Positions 18,678-27,545 of a stretch of DNA of 64,000 nt are shown here, piece by piece. Source of the stretch: Polaribacter septentrionalilitoris (GTDB lineage Bacteria > Bacteroidota > Bacteroidia > Flavobacteriales > Flavobacteriaceae); assembly GCF_009832745.1 (NCBI RefSeq), contig NZ_VRMJ01000014.1, forward strand, positions 248,001 to 312,000. The letters run 5' to 3'. The notes below the pieces were generated by a model. That model was not told where the DNA came from and did no database searches. It saw nothing but the letters and a program-made list of their open reading frames with translations. The translations under genes were made by a program, and so were the position numbers. Position 1 is the first letter of the stretch; each line of letters starts with the position of its first letter.

Positions 18678-18708
18678 CAAAGATACAATTAAAAATGAAT
18701 GTTCATTC
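18678..18708 (-). promoter_or_regulatory. Promoter and probable TetR operator of the stress operon
   Basis: On the minus strand a -7 box TATCTTTG (18678-18685) matches TAnnTTTG and lies about 20 bases before the TetR start. Ten bases upstream is the palindromic sequence ATGAATGTTCATTC (18695-18708), which contains two overlapping inverted repeats (ATGAA/TTCAT and GAATG/CATTC). It resembles common TetR operators and sits in the promoter spacer, where binding would block transcription. Confidence 0.6.
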
Positions 18709-19008
18709 TTTTTTAAGAAAACTTTAATAATGTAATAATAGAGGTGTTTACAAAATAAATTACTGATTTATAAAATAAGGTATTTGTCTTTAGATATAAA
18801 AACGAATTATATTTAGCACTAAATAATGGAGATTTCAATCTAGATTAGGTTTTCAAATCTACAGTTTTTGGTTCAAGTTGTACTAATTTATCTATAAGCG
18901 TAGGGAAGTAGCTCTAATACAAGTCCATTATTTATTTTAAATATATTTTTCTTAATTCTTCTTTATTTATGTAACTTACAGTAAATCATTCATTAAAAAA
19001 ATACAACG
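18709..19008. other. Non-coding AT-rich intergenic stretch
   Basis: Three hundred bases between the TetR operator and the small membrane protein gene. I see no open frame, repeat or terminator-like hairpin here; it probably holds the upstream control region of the small gene. Confidence 0.5.
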
Positions 19009-19185
19009 ATGCGTAATTTATACCAAATACTTAGGATTCAGTTGCCTATAGGAACGCCTAACCCAGATGACAATACCCCATTAGATCTATCAGATCCCTT
19101 TGAGGTTATTGTTTTTATTGTATTACCTATTGTGGCAGTTATTTTATACTTGCTATGGAAAAGGCAAAAAAACAACAAAAAATAA
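19009..19185 (+). CDS. Small single-pass membrane protein (58 aa)
   Basis: This short frame is easily missed. It starts at the ATG at 19009 after an A-rich leader and encodes a hydrophilic, proline- and aspartate-rich N-terminal half (GTPNPDDNTPLDLSDPF). One hydrophobic helix follows (VIVFIVLPIVAVILYLLW), with a strongly basic tail (KRQKNNKK). The pattern (a Pro/Asp-rich segment, one helix, then a Lys/Arg tail) is, as far as I recall, shared by small conserved flavobacterial proteins of unknown function, sometimes misnamed adenylosuccinate synthetase. The positive-inside rule would put the C-terminus in the cytoplasm. It is convergent with the next gene, two bases apart. Confidence 0.7.
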   Translation: MRNLYQILRIQLPIGTPNPDDNTPLDLSDPFEVIVFIVLPIVAVILYLLWKRQKNNKK

Positions 19186-19187
19186 GT

Positions 19188-19412
19188 TTACTTTTCTTTA
19201 CCTGGGTCTGTATCTAATTCGATATTTTCTATAGGTGCTTTCTCGGTAGTTTTTGTATCTGTCGTATCAGAATGTCTATCGTTTGTTAAGGGTCTACCAA
19301 TTCTACTAACAGGAATGTCTAAATTTTCTTTAGCACTTTCAGGTTCGTTTTTACGTTTCTTTATTGGTTTTCCATTGTTTTGGTCTGTGGATACATTTTT
19401 GTAATCTTTCAT
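19188..19412 (-). CDS. Small highly hydrophilic protein, unknown function
   Basis: 74 residues, almost entirely charged or polar, with no cysteines or hydrophobic core and no signal peptide (for example KPIKKRKNEPESAKENLD). It is likely intrinsically disordered, similar in character to the small stress-type protein encoded at 58828. Family not recognised. Its end is two bases from the convergent small membrane protein gene. Reality of the gene is supported by composition and tight convergent spacing only. Confidence 0.55.
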   Translation of the reverse strand: MKDYKNVSTDQNNGKPIKKRKNEPESAKENLDIPVSRIGRPLTNDRHSDTTDTKTTEKAPIENIELDTDPGKEK

Positions 19413-19512
19413 GGTGTGTTTTTTAATATTATTATTAAATATGCGTTGTTTTAAACTTCCTCTAAGTTACACATAGCCATTTGTAAGCTTAACTCAAAAC
19501 ATTAAAATTTTA

Positions 19513-19716
19513 ATGCTTATGCGGAAAATTATCCTTGTTTTTTCTGTAACCTATAAAAAAAGCTACACATTTAACGGACAAGAACCCATTAGACAAGATA
19601 TTTTTAAATGTTTAGACAATAGACCAAGTATTTTAAGAGCACGTGAAATTGGAGATAGAATACTATCAAAGATGAAAAAATACGTAGATATCTTTATTAC
19701 AGGAATGGTTGGGTAA
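19513..19716 (+). CDS. Possible small protein, unknown
   Basis: A 67-codon frame (perhaps starting at the second Met, MRKIILVFSV) has a balanced amino-acid mix and an amphipathic segment (RAREIGDRILSKMKKYVDIF). No family, signal or partner gene is recognised. An overlapping minus-strand frame at 19563-19757 looks less protein-like. It may be a genuine small gene or a decayed remnant at the edge of the accessory region. Confidence 0.35.
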   Translation: MLMRKIILVFSVTYKKSYTFNGQEPIRQDIFKCLDNRPSILRAREIGDRILSKMKKYVDIFITGMVG

Positions 19717-19947
19717 TTTTTTGCTGTTTTTACAACAATAATTCCATTAGCTTGCAACTCTTAACGGATGCTGATGCAATTGACATTGCGTCCTGATGCA
19801 ATAAAAACTTCCTTCAGAACTAAAAAAAAGCTAAATACTATATTTATGTATTATAATTTTTTCTCAAATATTAAAATCCTAAAGTTATTTAACCATAATT
19901 TAGTTCACGTCATTCTTATTGTTTTTTATTTGAGTTCATGAATACTT
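19717..19947. other. Non-coding stretch at the left edge of the accessory region
   Basis: No gene is seen. It contains a short direct repeat CTGATGCAAT (19771-19780 and 19793-19802) and an inverted pair GATGCAAT / ATTGCGTC between them. The rest is AT-rich without clear signals. Confidence 0.5.
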
Positions 19948-20064
19948 CGTATTTCTTTTAACATAATAGCTGTCGATATAAACCTAAAGGTATTATATCT
20001 GATATTATGATTAAATAGCCTGAAAAACGGCTATACAGAAATTACTATATAGATGTACTATAAT
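19948..20064 (+). repeat. Structured direct repeat, copy A (left boundary of the large orphan gene)
   Basis: About 117 bases aligned with copy B at 24873-24990. The right part, some 52 bases, differs from B at one position. The left part is more diverged but keeps its fold: outer arms CATAATAGC (19962-19970) / GATATTATG (20001-20009), inner arms GATATAA (19975-19981) / TTATATC (19993-19999). A second hairpin follows, ATAGCC (20015-20020) / GGCTAT (20029-20034). Structure kept while sequence drifts points to a folded recombination site or structured RNA. Confidence 0.8.
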
Positions 20065-20339
20065 GTTTTGCGTTATGTAACTTGAGCTTTGGCTAAAAGC
20101 GAAAGTTGTAACTACAGTTTCTTGAAAAATTTGTTATCAAAAGTTTCTTCTGCAATGTTAATGGAACACTTTTTATGCGACGACGTAGGAGGGAAGCGTA
20201 ATGTGTGTGGAATGGTTATAAATTAATAAAGACTCAATAGTTTACGGTTTTCCCTTACATAGATTCCTACAATATTTCGTAAATTTAAACTCTCCCTTTT
20301 TAGCTAATATAGCTCTTGAAAAATCATACATAAATTATT
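20065..20339. other. 275-bp non-coding leader of the large orphan gene
   Basis: Lies between repeat copy A and the start codon. It opens with GCGTTATGTAAC (TTATGTAA at 20073-20080), the same TTATGTAA motif that follows copy B. No open frame of note and no perfect flavobacterial promoter was recognised, though the promoter of the gene must be here. Confidence 0.5.
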
Positions 20340-23300
20340 ATGGGAAATAAAATTGGACGCAATGAAAAATACCCTTGTGGTAGTGGAAAAAAATACAAAA
20401 AATGTTGTATTGGTAAGATGAAATATAAAAAATCAGTACAAGCGGTTAAGACACACCCATTATCAAAATTTAATGTGCAATTTTTGATTGATAATATTAG
20501 TTCAAGTTCGCTACTACCAAGTAATTATGGTAAAAATATAAGGCTAGAACTATTAATACGTGAGAGTTTAATTTATGGACAAAAAGATAAAGGGTCTCAT
20601 GATATTAATGAATTAAAAAAAGTCCTTAAGAGTAATTATTCTCATCACCACCTTGAAGATCCACCAATAAATATATTCACTAATATCATTACTTTTTATG
20701 GAGGAGATTATTTAATCCTACCAGGTATTTCTGATGGAGGTGAATTTATTTTAGCTAATATATTAGGAGCAATTTTTCATACAAAGAATGAATTACCAGA
20801 AGTTTTCAAAAAACTTGTTTTTCAAATTAGTCTTTTAACTCTAAATATTTCTGACAAAGTATTAAAAGATGTGGGACTAGAGAGGTATTTAGAGGCAGAA
20901 ACGCTAAATGAAGAAATAAATTTAGTTAAAGCTAAAAATCAAGAAAAATATGTTAGTGCAATTAGTCTTACCTATGATGAATTGGAAATTTTATGTAAAG
21001 AACTCCATGTTAAAAGTGACATTATTAAGCTTTTAGTTTTAGAAGAAGATGATAATTTAAAAAATGACGATTACAATACAAATCCAATTATTGCAAAGCC
21101 AATAATTGAAGTGGATGATGGCTATAAAATAATATCAGCAAGTAATTTACATGTTGCTCTTTTGCATGTCATATTAGAAATCGCTAATTCTCATAAATGT
21201 ATAAATGAGTTGGTCAAAATTTACACATCAATACTGTGGAATAATGTTAATGTACATCTAGGACATGCTAGATACAAATTGTTAAGTGATTTCAAAAAAC
21301 CAGATAACAATGGAGTAAATATTTATGAAGAATACTACAGAATTGATAAAGACAAAATTGCTTATGTAAGTTTGGAATTTGATGATGGAAGCAATTACAA
21401 TATTTTGCATCCCTTTGCGTCTAGAGGTGAATTTGATTCTGTGAAATTAGATAAACATAAAGATGGTGTAATAAAGAAGCTAATAGAACAATATCCAGAA
21501 GACAAAATATTATCTATTAAGATTCTTGCAGGACTTGGTAGAGAGTACTTCAGAGCATATAAGAAGCATGATAAGATTAGTGAGGTAGTTTTACCTGCTT
21601 ATTATTTTGATGTTATAATGAACTCAAGAAACTATGAAACACTAGATTTTTGGAATTATACTCAAACTAAAGAGGATTTTACTTCCACAACACAACTCGC
21701 TCCATTTACAGATGAGATTAACCTATACGCGATGTATAAGGATTTGAATGATTCATTCTACATAAATGATAACCAAAGACCAAATTTTATGATGGTTGAT
21801 GTGGGTTATTCACGCAAATATATTTATAATTCTTATGTAAATGAAGACAGGCATTCTATACCTAGAGAAGACGAAAGTGGTAAATTATATAATGTGCTTT
21901 CTATTAAAATAGAGGGAGAAAACAATTTATATTTTTCTCTTGGTGATATAGGCAATAGACTTACAAAAGCTATTACAGGATACAAGCAACCTATTTGGGT
22001 AGAATCGCTTGAAGACATATCTAAAATTCCAAATGATTATAAAGGAATTTATATTGAATTTCTTGACGCTATTTGCTACTGGATTTGGCAAATAACAGAT
22101 TACTTGGCACCTACTTTAAGCTCAATAGGTTCTGATCCAATAACAATAAATTTTGGATTCAAGGAAAAATCAAAATTTCATGAGATAGAATTTAAATTTG
22201 ATAGGGAAGAAGGTGTAGAAGATGATTTTGAAATTACTGTTAATGATAATATTATCAATATTATAATCCCACATAAAATTCTACCATATTTATATGGAGA
22301 TGACAATTTAGGTGAACAAATATTGATTAGAAAAATTTTAGATGGTTTTAATGAATTAGCTAATAATAAATTAGGGAAATCTATTTTGACTCCAGAGTTG
22401 ATTAATAAAATAATTGAGAACGTAGTTAATATCCCACATAAGAAAAAGATATATCTTTTGAATACTAATAACAATCTACTGTTAGACCCAAGAGGAACTT
22501 CAAAAGTAAGATACTTACAAGAATACAATGTAAATAAAAGACTTGATGAACTATTACCAAAGCTTATTGAAGCTAAAATCATTGATGATAAAACTGAAAT
22601 TATAGATGATAAAAACAGTTTTATAAAGAAAATGTCGTCTAAAGTATTTCTTCCAGACCTAATAAATGAAATTGAAAAATACGATAGCCATTTTCTATTA
22701 GAGCATTTCATTAGATTAAATGAATCTCTAATATATAAAAGGAATAAGCAAATATTAAATACTCCTACAATGATTGCTTGCTTTATAAGTAAGGAAAAAC
22801 AAACAGAAAACTTAAACGAAGTATTTCAAGATATTGATAGAACTACATTGTCTATTAGATGTTTAATTGAACATATAGCTGCATGTCCAGGAAAAGGTAA
22901 GCTCATACCAAGCCAGGAAAATATAGATAATTTACTAGCTATGATGGATCAAATAATTAATTGGGGAATGATTGGTGATCAAGTAAATTATGATTTGTTT
23001 GAAATAAAAATAGATGTCTTAAAATCTGGAAGAATTGGTACAGATAAGATTTTATCAGAACAAGTATTCAAACCTTATAGTTTGTCAAAGTCAAGTGAAA
23101 ACGTTAATGATGCAATAAAAAATTATAATAATAATTATGCTGACTTGCCAGAAGATGATGGAACAGATGTTTTTACAAAAAAAACAGAAGAAGCATTTAA
23201 AGATGAGTATGGTGTTACTTTAACTCAACTAATTCAATTCACTCAAGCATTGAGTGGTATTTGTTTTTTCAAGGACCCAGGATGTTCTATTTTTTATGAA

Positions 23301-24128
23301 GACGAATTAATTACAGAAATCATAAAGATATTGCCAGAAATAAGTAAAGAGGAAGTAATTGCACTATTAAATCATTTTTCTTTAAGTAAAAGGAAGCACA
23401 TTATGGAACTTCCTGAAGGAATGGAAACATATGATATTTTTCCTTGGAGATTTAATCGAAGATTATCGCTAAATCAAAAACCTCTTGTGAAAGTTTATGA
23501 TGTAGCAAAGAAGAAAAACAAATATTACGTTGGACCACGACAGTTAATAAAATCAGGAAAGTTTTTACTTTATTTGTTTTATTCAGGAAAGTTAAGAGCT
23601 AAACCTGAAGGTAAATTAATAAAAGTTATAGGCAGGAATTTAGAAAAAAAAGGAGAGGATTTTACAAATGAAGTCTTTGAGTTTTTTAATGATAAGAGTG
23701 AAAATTCTTTGATTGATAAAGAAGTTGAAATAAATACTAAATCTCAATTAAAGCATTCAAAAGATATTGGCGATATTGATGTTTTAGTAATTAATAAAGA
23801 ATTAAAAAAAATCTATTTACTTGAATGCAAGAATACTGAAGCTGCAAAAAATGTTAAGCAATTAGTAGTAGAAGTAAATAACTTATTTGGAAGTGAATCA
23901 AAGAAAGGTTGGATAAAAAAGCATAAGGAAAGGTATGAATGGGTTATAGCGAATAAAGATTTGCTTGGAGTAAAATATAAAATTGATTTAAAAGAGTTTG
24001 ATGTTATTCCAATTATATTAACATCGGAACAATTAGCAACGGAATTCCTTAAAAAGGAAGAATTGCCTTTTAAATTAGTAAGTTTTTATAATGTTAATGA
24101 TAAATTATTCAGTGCTTTTGAAGATTAA
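20340..24128 (+). CDS. Very large orphan protein: SEC-C motif N-terminus, PD-(D/E)XK nuclease-like C-terminus
   Basis: 1262 residues without a recognised name. Residues 6-23 form a SEC-C zinc motif (GRNEKYPCGSGKKYKKCC), but the usual first cysteine is Tyr11, leaving Cys13, Cys22 and Cys23. The long middle (about 30-1100) is hydrophilic, with no membrane segment, no Walker motifs and no helicase motifs seen. Near the C-terminus, GDIDVLVINKE (Asp1145/Asp1147) is followed by YLLECKN (Glu1162, Lys1164), the D...ExK signature of restriction-endonuclease-like folds. It is monocistronic, very AT-rich and bounded by direct repeats, so it is probably transferred. An anti-phage or DNA-processing role is inference; the nuclease motif itself is seen. 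Confidence 0.75.
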   Translation: MGNKIGRNEKYPCGSGKKYKKCCIGKMKYKKSVQAVKTHPLSKFNVQFLIDNISSSSLLPSNYGKNIRLELLIRESLIYGQKDKGSHDINELKKVLKSNYSHHHLEDPPINIFTNIITFYGGDYLILPGISDGGEFILANILGAIFHTKNELPEVFKKLVFQISLLTLNISDKVLKDVGLERYLEAETLNEEINLVKAKNQEKYVSAISLTYDELEILCKELHVKSDIIKLLVLEEDDNLKNDDYNTNPIIAKPIIEVDDGYKIISASNLHVALLHVILEIANSHKCINELVKIYTSILWNNVNVHLGHARYKLLSDFKKPDNNGVNIYEEYYRIDKDKIAYVSLEFDDGSNYNILHPFASRGEFDSVKLDKHKDGVIKKLIEQYPEDKILSIKILAGLGREYFRAYKKHDKISEVVLPAYYFDVIMNSRNYETLDFWNYTQTKEDFTSTTQLAPFTDEINLYAMYKDLNDSFYINDNQRPNFMMVDVGYSRKYIYNSYVNEDRHSIPREDESGKLYNVLSIKIEGENNLYFSLGDIGNRLTKAITGYKQPIWVESLEDISKIPNDYKGIYIEFLDAICYWIWQITDYLAPTLSSIGSDPITINFGFKEKSKFHEIEFKFDREEGVEDDFEITVNDNIINIIIPHKILPYLYGDDNLGEQILIRKILDGFNELANNKLGKSILTPELINKIIENVVNIPHKKKIYLLNTNNNLLLDPRGTSKVRYLQEYNVNKRLDELLPKLIEAKIIDDKTEIIDDKNSFIKKMSSKVFLPDLINEIEKYDSHFLLEHFIRLNESLIYKRNKQILNTPTMIACFISKEKQTENLNEVFQDIDRTTLSIRCLIEHIAACPGKGKLIPSQENIDNLLAMMDQIINWGMIGDQVNYDLFEIKIDVLKSGRIGTDKILSEQVFKPYSLSKSSENVNDAIKNYNNNYADLPEDDGTDVFTKKTEEAFKDEYGVTLTQLIQFTQALSGICFFKDPGCSIFYEDELITEIIKILPEISKEEVIALLNHFSLSKRKHIMELPEGMETYDIFPWRFNRRLSLNQKPLVKVYDVAKKKNKYYVGPRQLIKSGKFLLYLFYSGKLRAKPEGKLIKVIGRNLEKKGEDFTNEVFEFFNDKSENSLIDKEVEINTKSQLKHSKDIGDIDVLVINKELKKIYLLECKNTEAAKNVKQLVVEVNNLFGSESKKGWIKKHKERYEWVIANKDLLGVKYKIDLKEFDVIPIILTSEQLATEFLKKEELPFKLVSFYNVNDKLFSAFED

Positions 24129-24872
24129 TATTATTATGTAAAATAGAACCTCGATGTTTAACTTGGCCTCATAAAATTTTGGTCAAAACAATAGGTGAAA
24201 TGAGCGTACATATTTTAGGGGTTTAGTAATACAGTTTCTTAAGAGTTCTAATTACACAAGGGATTTCAAAACAATATTAACCAGTTACAATATTTCCTAA
24301 AATATAGCGAATGAGCCGTTAATTGTTTCCAAAATTATATGTAAGTCTTGATTTTTTTGTTTCTTTTTTCATCAAGGAAAAAAAGAAAATAATAAATGAT
24401 TAACAGTAACAATGTTTATTATCTATTTAACATATTATTTTAAAGAATTAATCCAGTGGATAAATTTTTAAAATAGCCAAATCCACGATTTAATTAACTT
24501 TCAGGATTATTCTCTATTTAACATAATAAAGTTGACATAACAAAAAAAAGGTTAATTCTAATTTCCAAATAGAACAAGTGCATAGAATTTTATTTTTACT
24601 CACTTATTTATTAATTCTTAAGATTTTAAAGGAGTTCGTGAATCTCCTAAAAAGTCGATTTCATAAAATTTATGCTCTTGTGGCGAGTTTACTAAAATGG
24701 TCTTGAAAAAAAATAGTAACGGATTATTATAGAATAACAAAGTTTTGAACAAACTATAAATGTTAGCTTTTTTAGCGGCTGTAAGCGTTGGAAAATTGTG
24801 TTTAAAAAAATTACTGCGTATTTTACATAATGGAGAATTATAGCTATCAAATAAATCGAGAAGTTAAATAGC
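24129..24872. other. Long non-coding segment with recurring TTATGTAAAATA/TATTTAACATAA motifs
   Basis: No gene is seen in this AT-rich stretch. A short motif and its complement recur: ATTATGTAAAATAGAA (24133-24148), CTATTTAACATA (24423-24434), TCTATTTAACATAAT (24513-24527) and TATTTTACATAAT (24819-24831). There is also an inverted pair GAATTAATCC / GGATTATTC between the two middle copies. This looks like stacked ends of earlier insertions rather than a control region of the RDD gene, whose 3' end it adjoins. Confidence 0.6.
24133..24148 (+). repeat. 16-bp exact direct repeat, copy 1
   Basis: ATTATGTAAAATAGAA begins five bases after the stop of the large gene and recurs exactly at 24995-25010. 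The two copies bracket a gene-free segment that includes structured repeat copy B. Confidence 0.75.
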
Positions 24873-25015
<143 letters not shown>

Positions 25016-25028
25016 TGTAACATCAACC

Positions 25029-25841
25029 TTACATGTCTTGTGTATAATAATTATAATCCTTTAATACAGTATCTATAAATTCGATATCACTCTTGTGTAT
25101 GGATTTAATTTCGGTTACTTCCAAGATTTTACTTCTTAGTTTAATGAGCGTTTTAAAGTCGTTAAACTTTTTAGCAGAATAAAACGTGTCTTTAATAATT
25201 CTAGCATCATTATCAGACAACCGAATTACATTAGGATAAGTTGGTTGGTATGTAGTATCCAATTCTTCTAAAATAGTTTCAGAGAATTTAACATCGTCTT
25301 TGGTATAAATCACGATAGTATTGGCAATAATATCACCAAATCGTTGATTCTTGTTGGTGAATAAAATCAAGAAGAAACCAATCATTTTACCAAATAAAAA
25401 CAAAACAACAAACAACATCACTTGGTTGTCCATGCCTAAAGAAGCAATATAGACATACAATAAAATAAACAAATTAAAGTCCACAATACGCAAAAACCAA
25501 CGAATCACATAGTCTGTAATTGAGGGCTTAAATCCGTCTTCGTTGACCACTTTTAAATGCAAAAGTCGCTTGCCTACAGTTTGTCCGTCCATTAAAATCT
25601 CAGTGTATAACGAATAAAATGTAATGGGTAAGAAAATCAAGATATCCAGCGCACGCAAGGTCCAACCATCTGTATGCTCAATGCCTTCAAACAATTTAAA
25701 GTTTAAAAAATAAAGTGCAAAATAGTAATACGCAAACTTTAAAACGTTGTCTATCAAGAATGCCAACAAGCGTTGACCAACATTAGCCAGCGTAAAATTG
25801 ATATTCACATTTTGTGCAGTTTTTATTTGGAGTCTTTTCAT
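25029..25841 (-). CDS. RDD family membrane protein
   Basis: 270-residue protein with an N-terminal RDD domain of three or four membrane helices (NVGQRLLAFLIDNVLKF, YFALYFLNF, LRALDILIFLPITFY, and a further segment FVVLFLFGKMIGFFLILF) and a soluble C-terminal tail of about 90 residues. The start at 25841 (MKRLQIKTAQNV) is chosen because the open frame above it (to 25982) runs through the divergent SpoIIM gene and reads as non-protein. It is divergent from, and only 22 bases away from, the SpoIIM-led cluster; this pairing is common in Bacteroidota. Function unproven; RDD proteins are often transporters or membrane-complex partners. Confidence 0.85.
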   Translation of the reverse strand: MKRLQIKTAQNVNINFTLANVGQRLLAFLIDNVLKFAYYYFALYFLNFKLFEGIEHTDGWTLRALDILIFLPITFYSLYTEILMDGQTVGKRLLHLKVVNEDGFKPSITDYVIRWFLRIVDFNLFILLYVYIASLGMDNQVMLFVVLFLFGKMIGFFLILFTNKNQRFGDIIANTIVIYTKDDVKFSETILEELDTTYQPTYPNVIRLSDNDARIIKDTFYSAKKFNDFKTLIKLRSKILEVTEIKSIHKSDIEFIDTVLKDYNYYTQDM

Positions 25842-25863
25842 ACAATATGTACATTCGCTACGA

Positions 25864-26829
25864 ATGAGAGAGGTCGCTTTTATAAAGCAAAATAAAGAAA
25901 AATGGCTTGAATTTGAACAAGTAATTTCAAATAAAAAGAAAAAAAGTCCTGACGACATAGCCAACCTGCATATTAAAATCATGAATGATTTGGTATATGC
26001 GAAAACCTATTATCCTAAAAGTAAGGTAACTAGCTATCTCAATAAATTGGCAAAATCGAGTTTCGACAAAGTCTACCATTCCAAAAGAAGAGAGCAAAAT
26101 GTTATTGCCTACTTCTTTTTAGACAAAGTACCCCTACTCGCCTACCAATACAGAAAATTCCTGTATCTCTCTTTTGCCATCTTTTTTGCTTTTTTTCTCA
26201 TCGGATTATTATCAACCTTCAACGAAGAATCTTTTGCACGTCAAATCTTAGGAAATAGATACATAGATCAAACCTTAGAAAATATAGAAAGTGGTGATGC
26301 TATGGCAGTTTATAAAGGCGGTACCAATTGGGGTAGTTTTATTGGCATTTACAACAATAACCAACGTGTGGGACTCAATATGTTTCTATCTGGCATATTT
26401 CTAGGCATTGGCACAGGGTTTTATGTAGCATACAATGCAATTATGGTAGCTGTGTTTCAAGCTTTTTTCTATCAACAAAACACCTTGTTTGATAGCCTAA
26501 AAGGCATCTGGATTCATGGTACTTACGAAATCTTTGCTTTGATTATCGAAGCAGCAGCTGGCTATATTATTGGCGCAAGTATTTTATTTCCTGGTGCTTT
26601 AAAGCGTATGGAATCCTTTACACGCGGTATGAAAGCAGCCTTTTATATCTTTATAAGTACCATTCCGTTTACCTTAGCAGCAGCCTTTTTAGAAGGCTAC
26701 ATCACTAGGTATTCCAATACCATGCCTACTATTATATGTTTTGCCATTATTGGTTTGTCATTGTTTACCATCAGTTATTATTATTTAGTCTTACCGTTTA
26801 AAGTAGCGACCAAACACAATCTACGCTAA
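25864..26829 (+). CDS. SpoIIM-like (stage II sporulation protein M) membrane protein
   Basis: 321 residues from the ATG at 25864 (MREVAFIKQNKEKWLEFEQV). This start is preferred to the open frame from 25798, which overlaps the RDD gene. The soluble N-terminal part of about 95 residues is followed by at least five membrane segments, including FIGIYNNNQRVGLNMFLSGI with the conserved NN region, and IHGTYEIFALIIEAAAGYII. It heads a tightly packed operon with DUF4129, DUF4350, MoxR and DUF58 genes. In non-sporulating bacteria this gene set is linked to envelope or chaperone functions; the exact role is unknown. Confidence 0.88.
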   Translation: MREVAFIKQNKEKWLEFEQVISNKKKKSPDDIANLHIKIMNDLVYAKTYYPKSKVTSYLNKLAKSSFDKVYHSKRREQNVIAYFFLDKVPLLAYQYRKFLYLSFAIFFAFFLIGLLSTFNEESFARQILGNRYIDQTLENIESGDAMAVYKGGTNWGSFIGIYNNNQRVGLNMFLSGIFLGIGTGFYVAYNAIMVAVFQAFFYQQNTLFDSLKGIWIHGTYEIFALIIEAAAGYIIGASILFPGALKRMESFTRGMKAAFYIFISTIPFTLAAAFLEGYITRYSNTMPTIICFAIIGLSLFTISYYYLVLPFKVATKHNLR

Positions 26830-27545
26830 TGAAAAGACTGCTACTAATATTCCTTTTGTGTAGTCTGTCTAGTTTTGGACAATTCATGCAAGAATACGAC
26901 TCTGTTCCTATTGGAACCTACCAATCTCATACAGATTCTAAACCTGTTGAATACATCACACAAAGGGAGTTCAACGACAATTTACAAGAAAAATACAGCG
27001 ATAAAGACTTTCAATATCAAGAACTTGAAGAAGAAAAAGAGGAATCTCCAGAAGAACCCATAGATACTTCTTTTTTAGGGCCACTCTTTATGTTTATAGG
27101 AAAAGTGTTTCCATTTATCTTAGGTATTATTATTGTAGTTATTATTTTAAAAGCATTTTTAGGCAAAGAAATTGGTTTTTGGAACTTACAAAAATCGGGT
27201 AAAAAAGTAGCCAAAAAACTGATTTATGAAGAGGAAGACATTCACGAATCTGATTTTGAAGCCTTATTACAACGTGCCATCCAGAATAAAGAATACAGGT
27301 TGGCCATCCGTTATTATTATTTATCGGTATTAAAATTACTCTCAGACAAAAAGCTGATTGAATATCATAAAGACAAAACCAACTCAGAATATTTATTTGA
27401 GTTAGCAGACAAAGAAACCAGAAGTCAGTTTTCTTACCTTTCTTATGTCTTTACCTATGTATGGTATGGTGAGTTTCCAGTGGATGAGAAAGCTTTTAAA
27501 GTAGCAGAACACAAGTATCAATCTTTTAAAAAATCTTTAAAATGA
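26829..27545 (+). CDS. DUF4129 domain membrane protein
   Basis: 238 residues: signal-like N-terminus (LLLIFLLCSLSSFGQ), an acidic extracytoplasmic linker, one strong membrane helix (FPFILGIIIVVIILKAFLG, about residue 95), and a cytoplasmic DUF4129-type domain ending in YVWYGEFPVDEKAF. The start codon shares a base with the stop codon of the SpoIIM gene, and the end overlaps the next start by four bases, showing translational coupling through the cluster. No enzymatic residues are recognised. Confidence 0.82.
   Translation: MKRLLLIFLLCSLSSFGQFMQEYDSVPIGTYQSHTDSKPVEYITQREFNDNLQEKYSDKDFQYQELEEEKEESPEEPIDTSFLGPLFMFIGKVFPFILGIIIVVIILKAFLGKEIGFWNLQKSGKKVAKKLIYEEEDIHESDFEALLQRAIQNKEYRLAIRYYYLSVLKLLSDKKLIEYHKDKTNSEYLFELADKETRSQFSYLSYVFTYVWYGEFPVDEKAFKVAEHKYQSFKKSLK

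Noticed and set aside
22178..22711. 177-codon minus-strand frame inside the large orphan gene
   Set aside because: Shadow of the sense gene; Ser/Leu/Ile-rich nonsense composition and no motif.
25841..25982. N-terminal extension of the RDD gene
   Set aside because: The extra 47 codons are antisense to the SpoIIM start and rich in Cys/Phe/Ser; the ATG at 25841 begins the recognisable protein.
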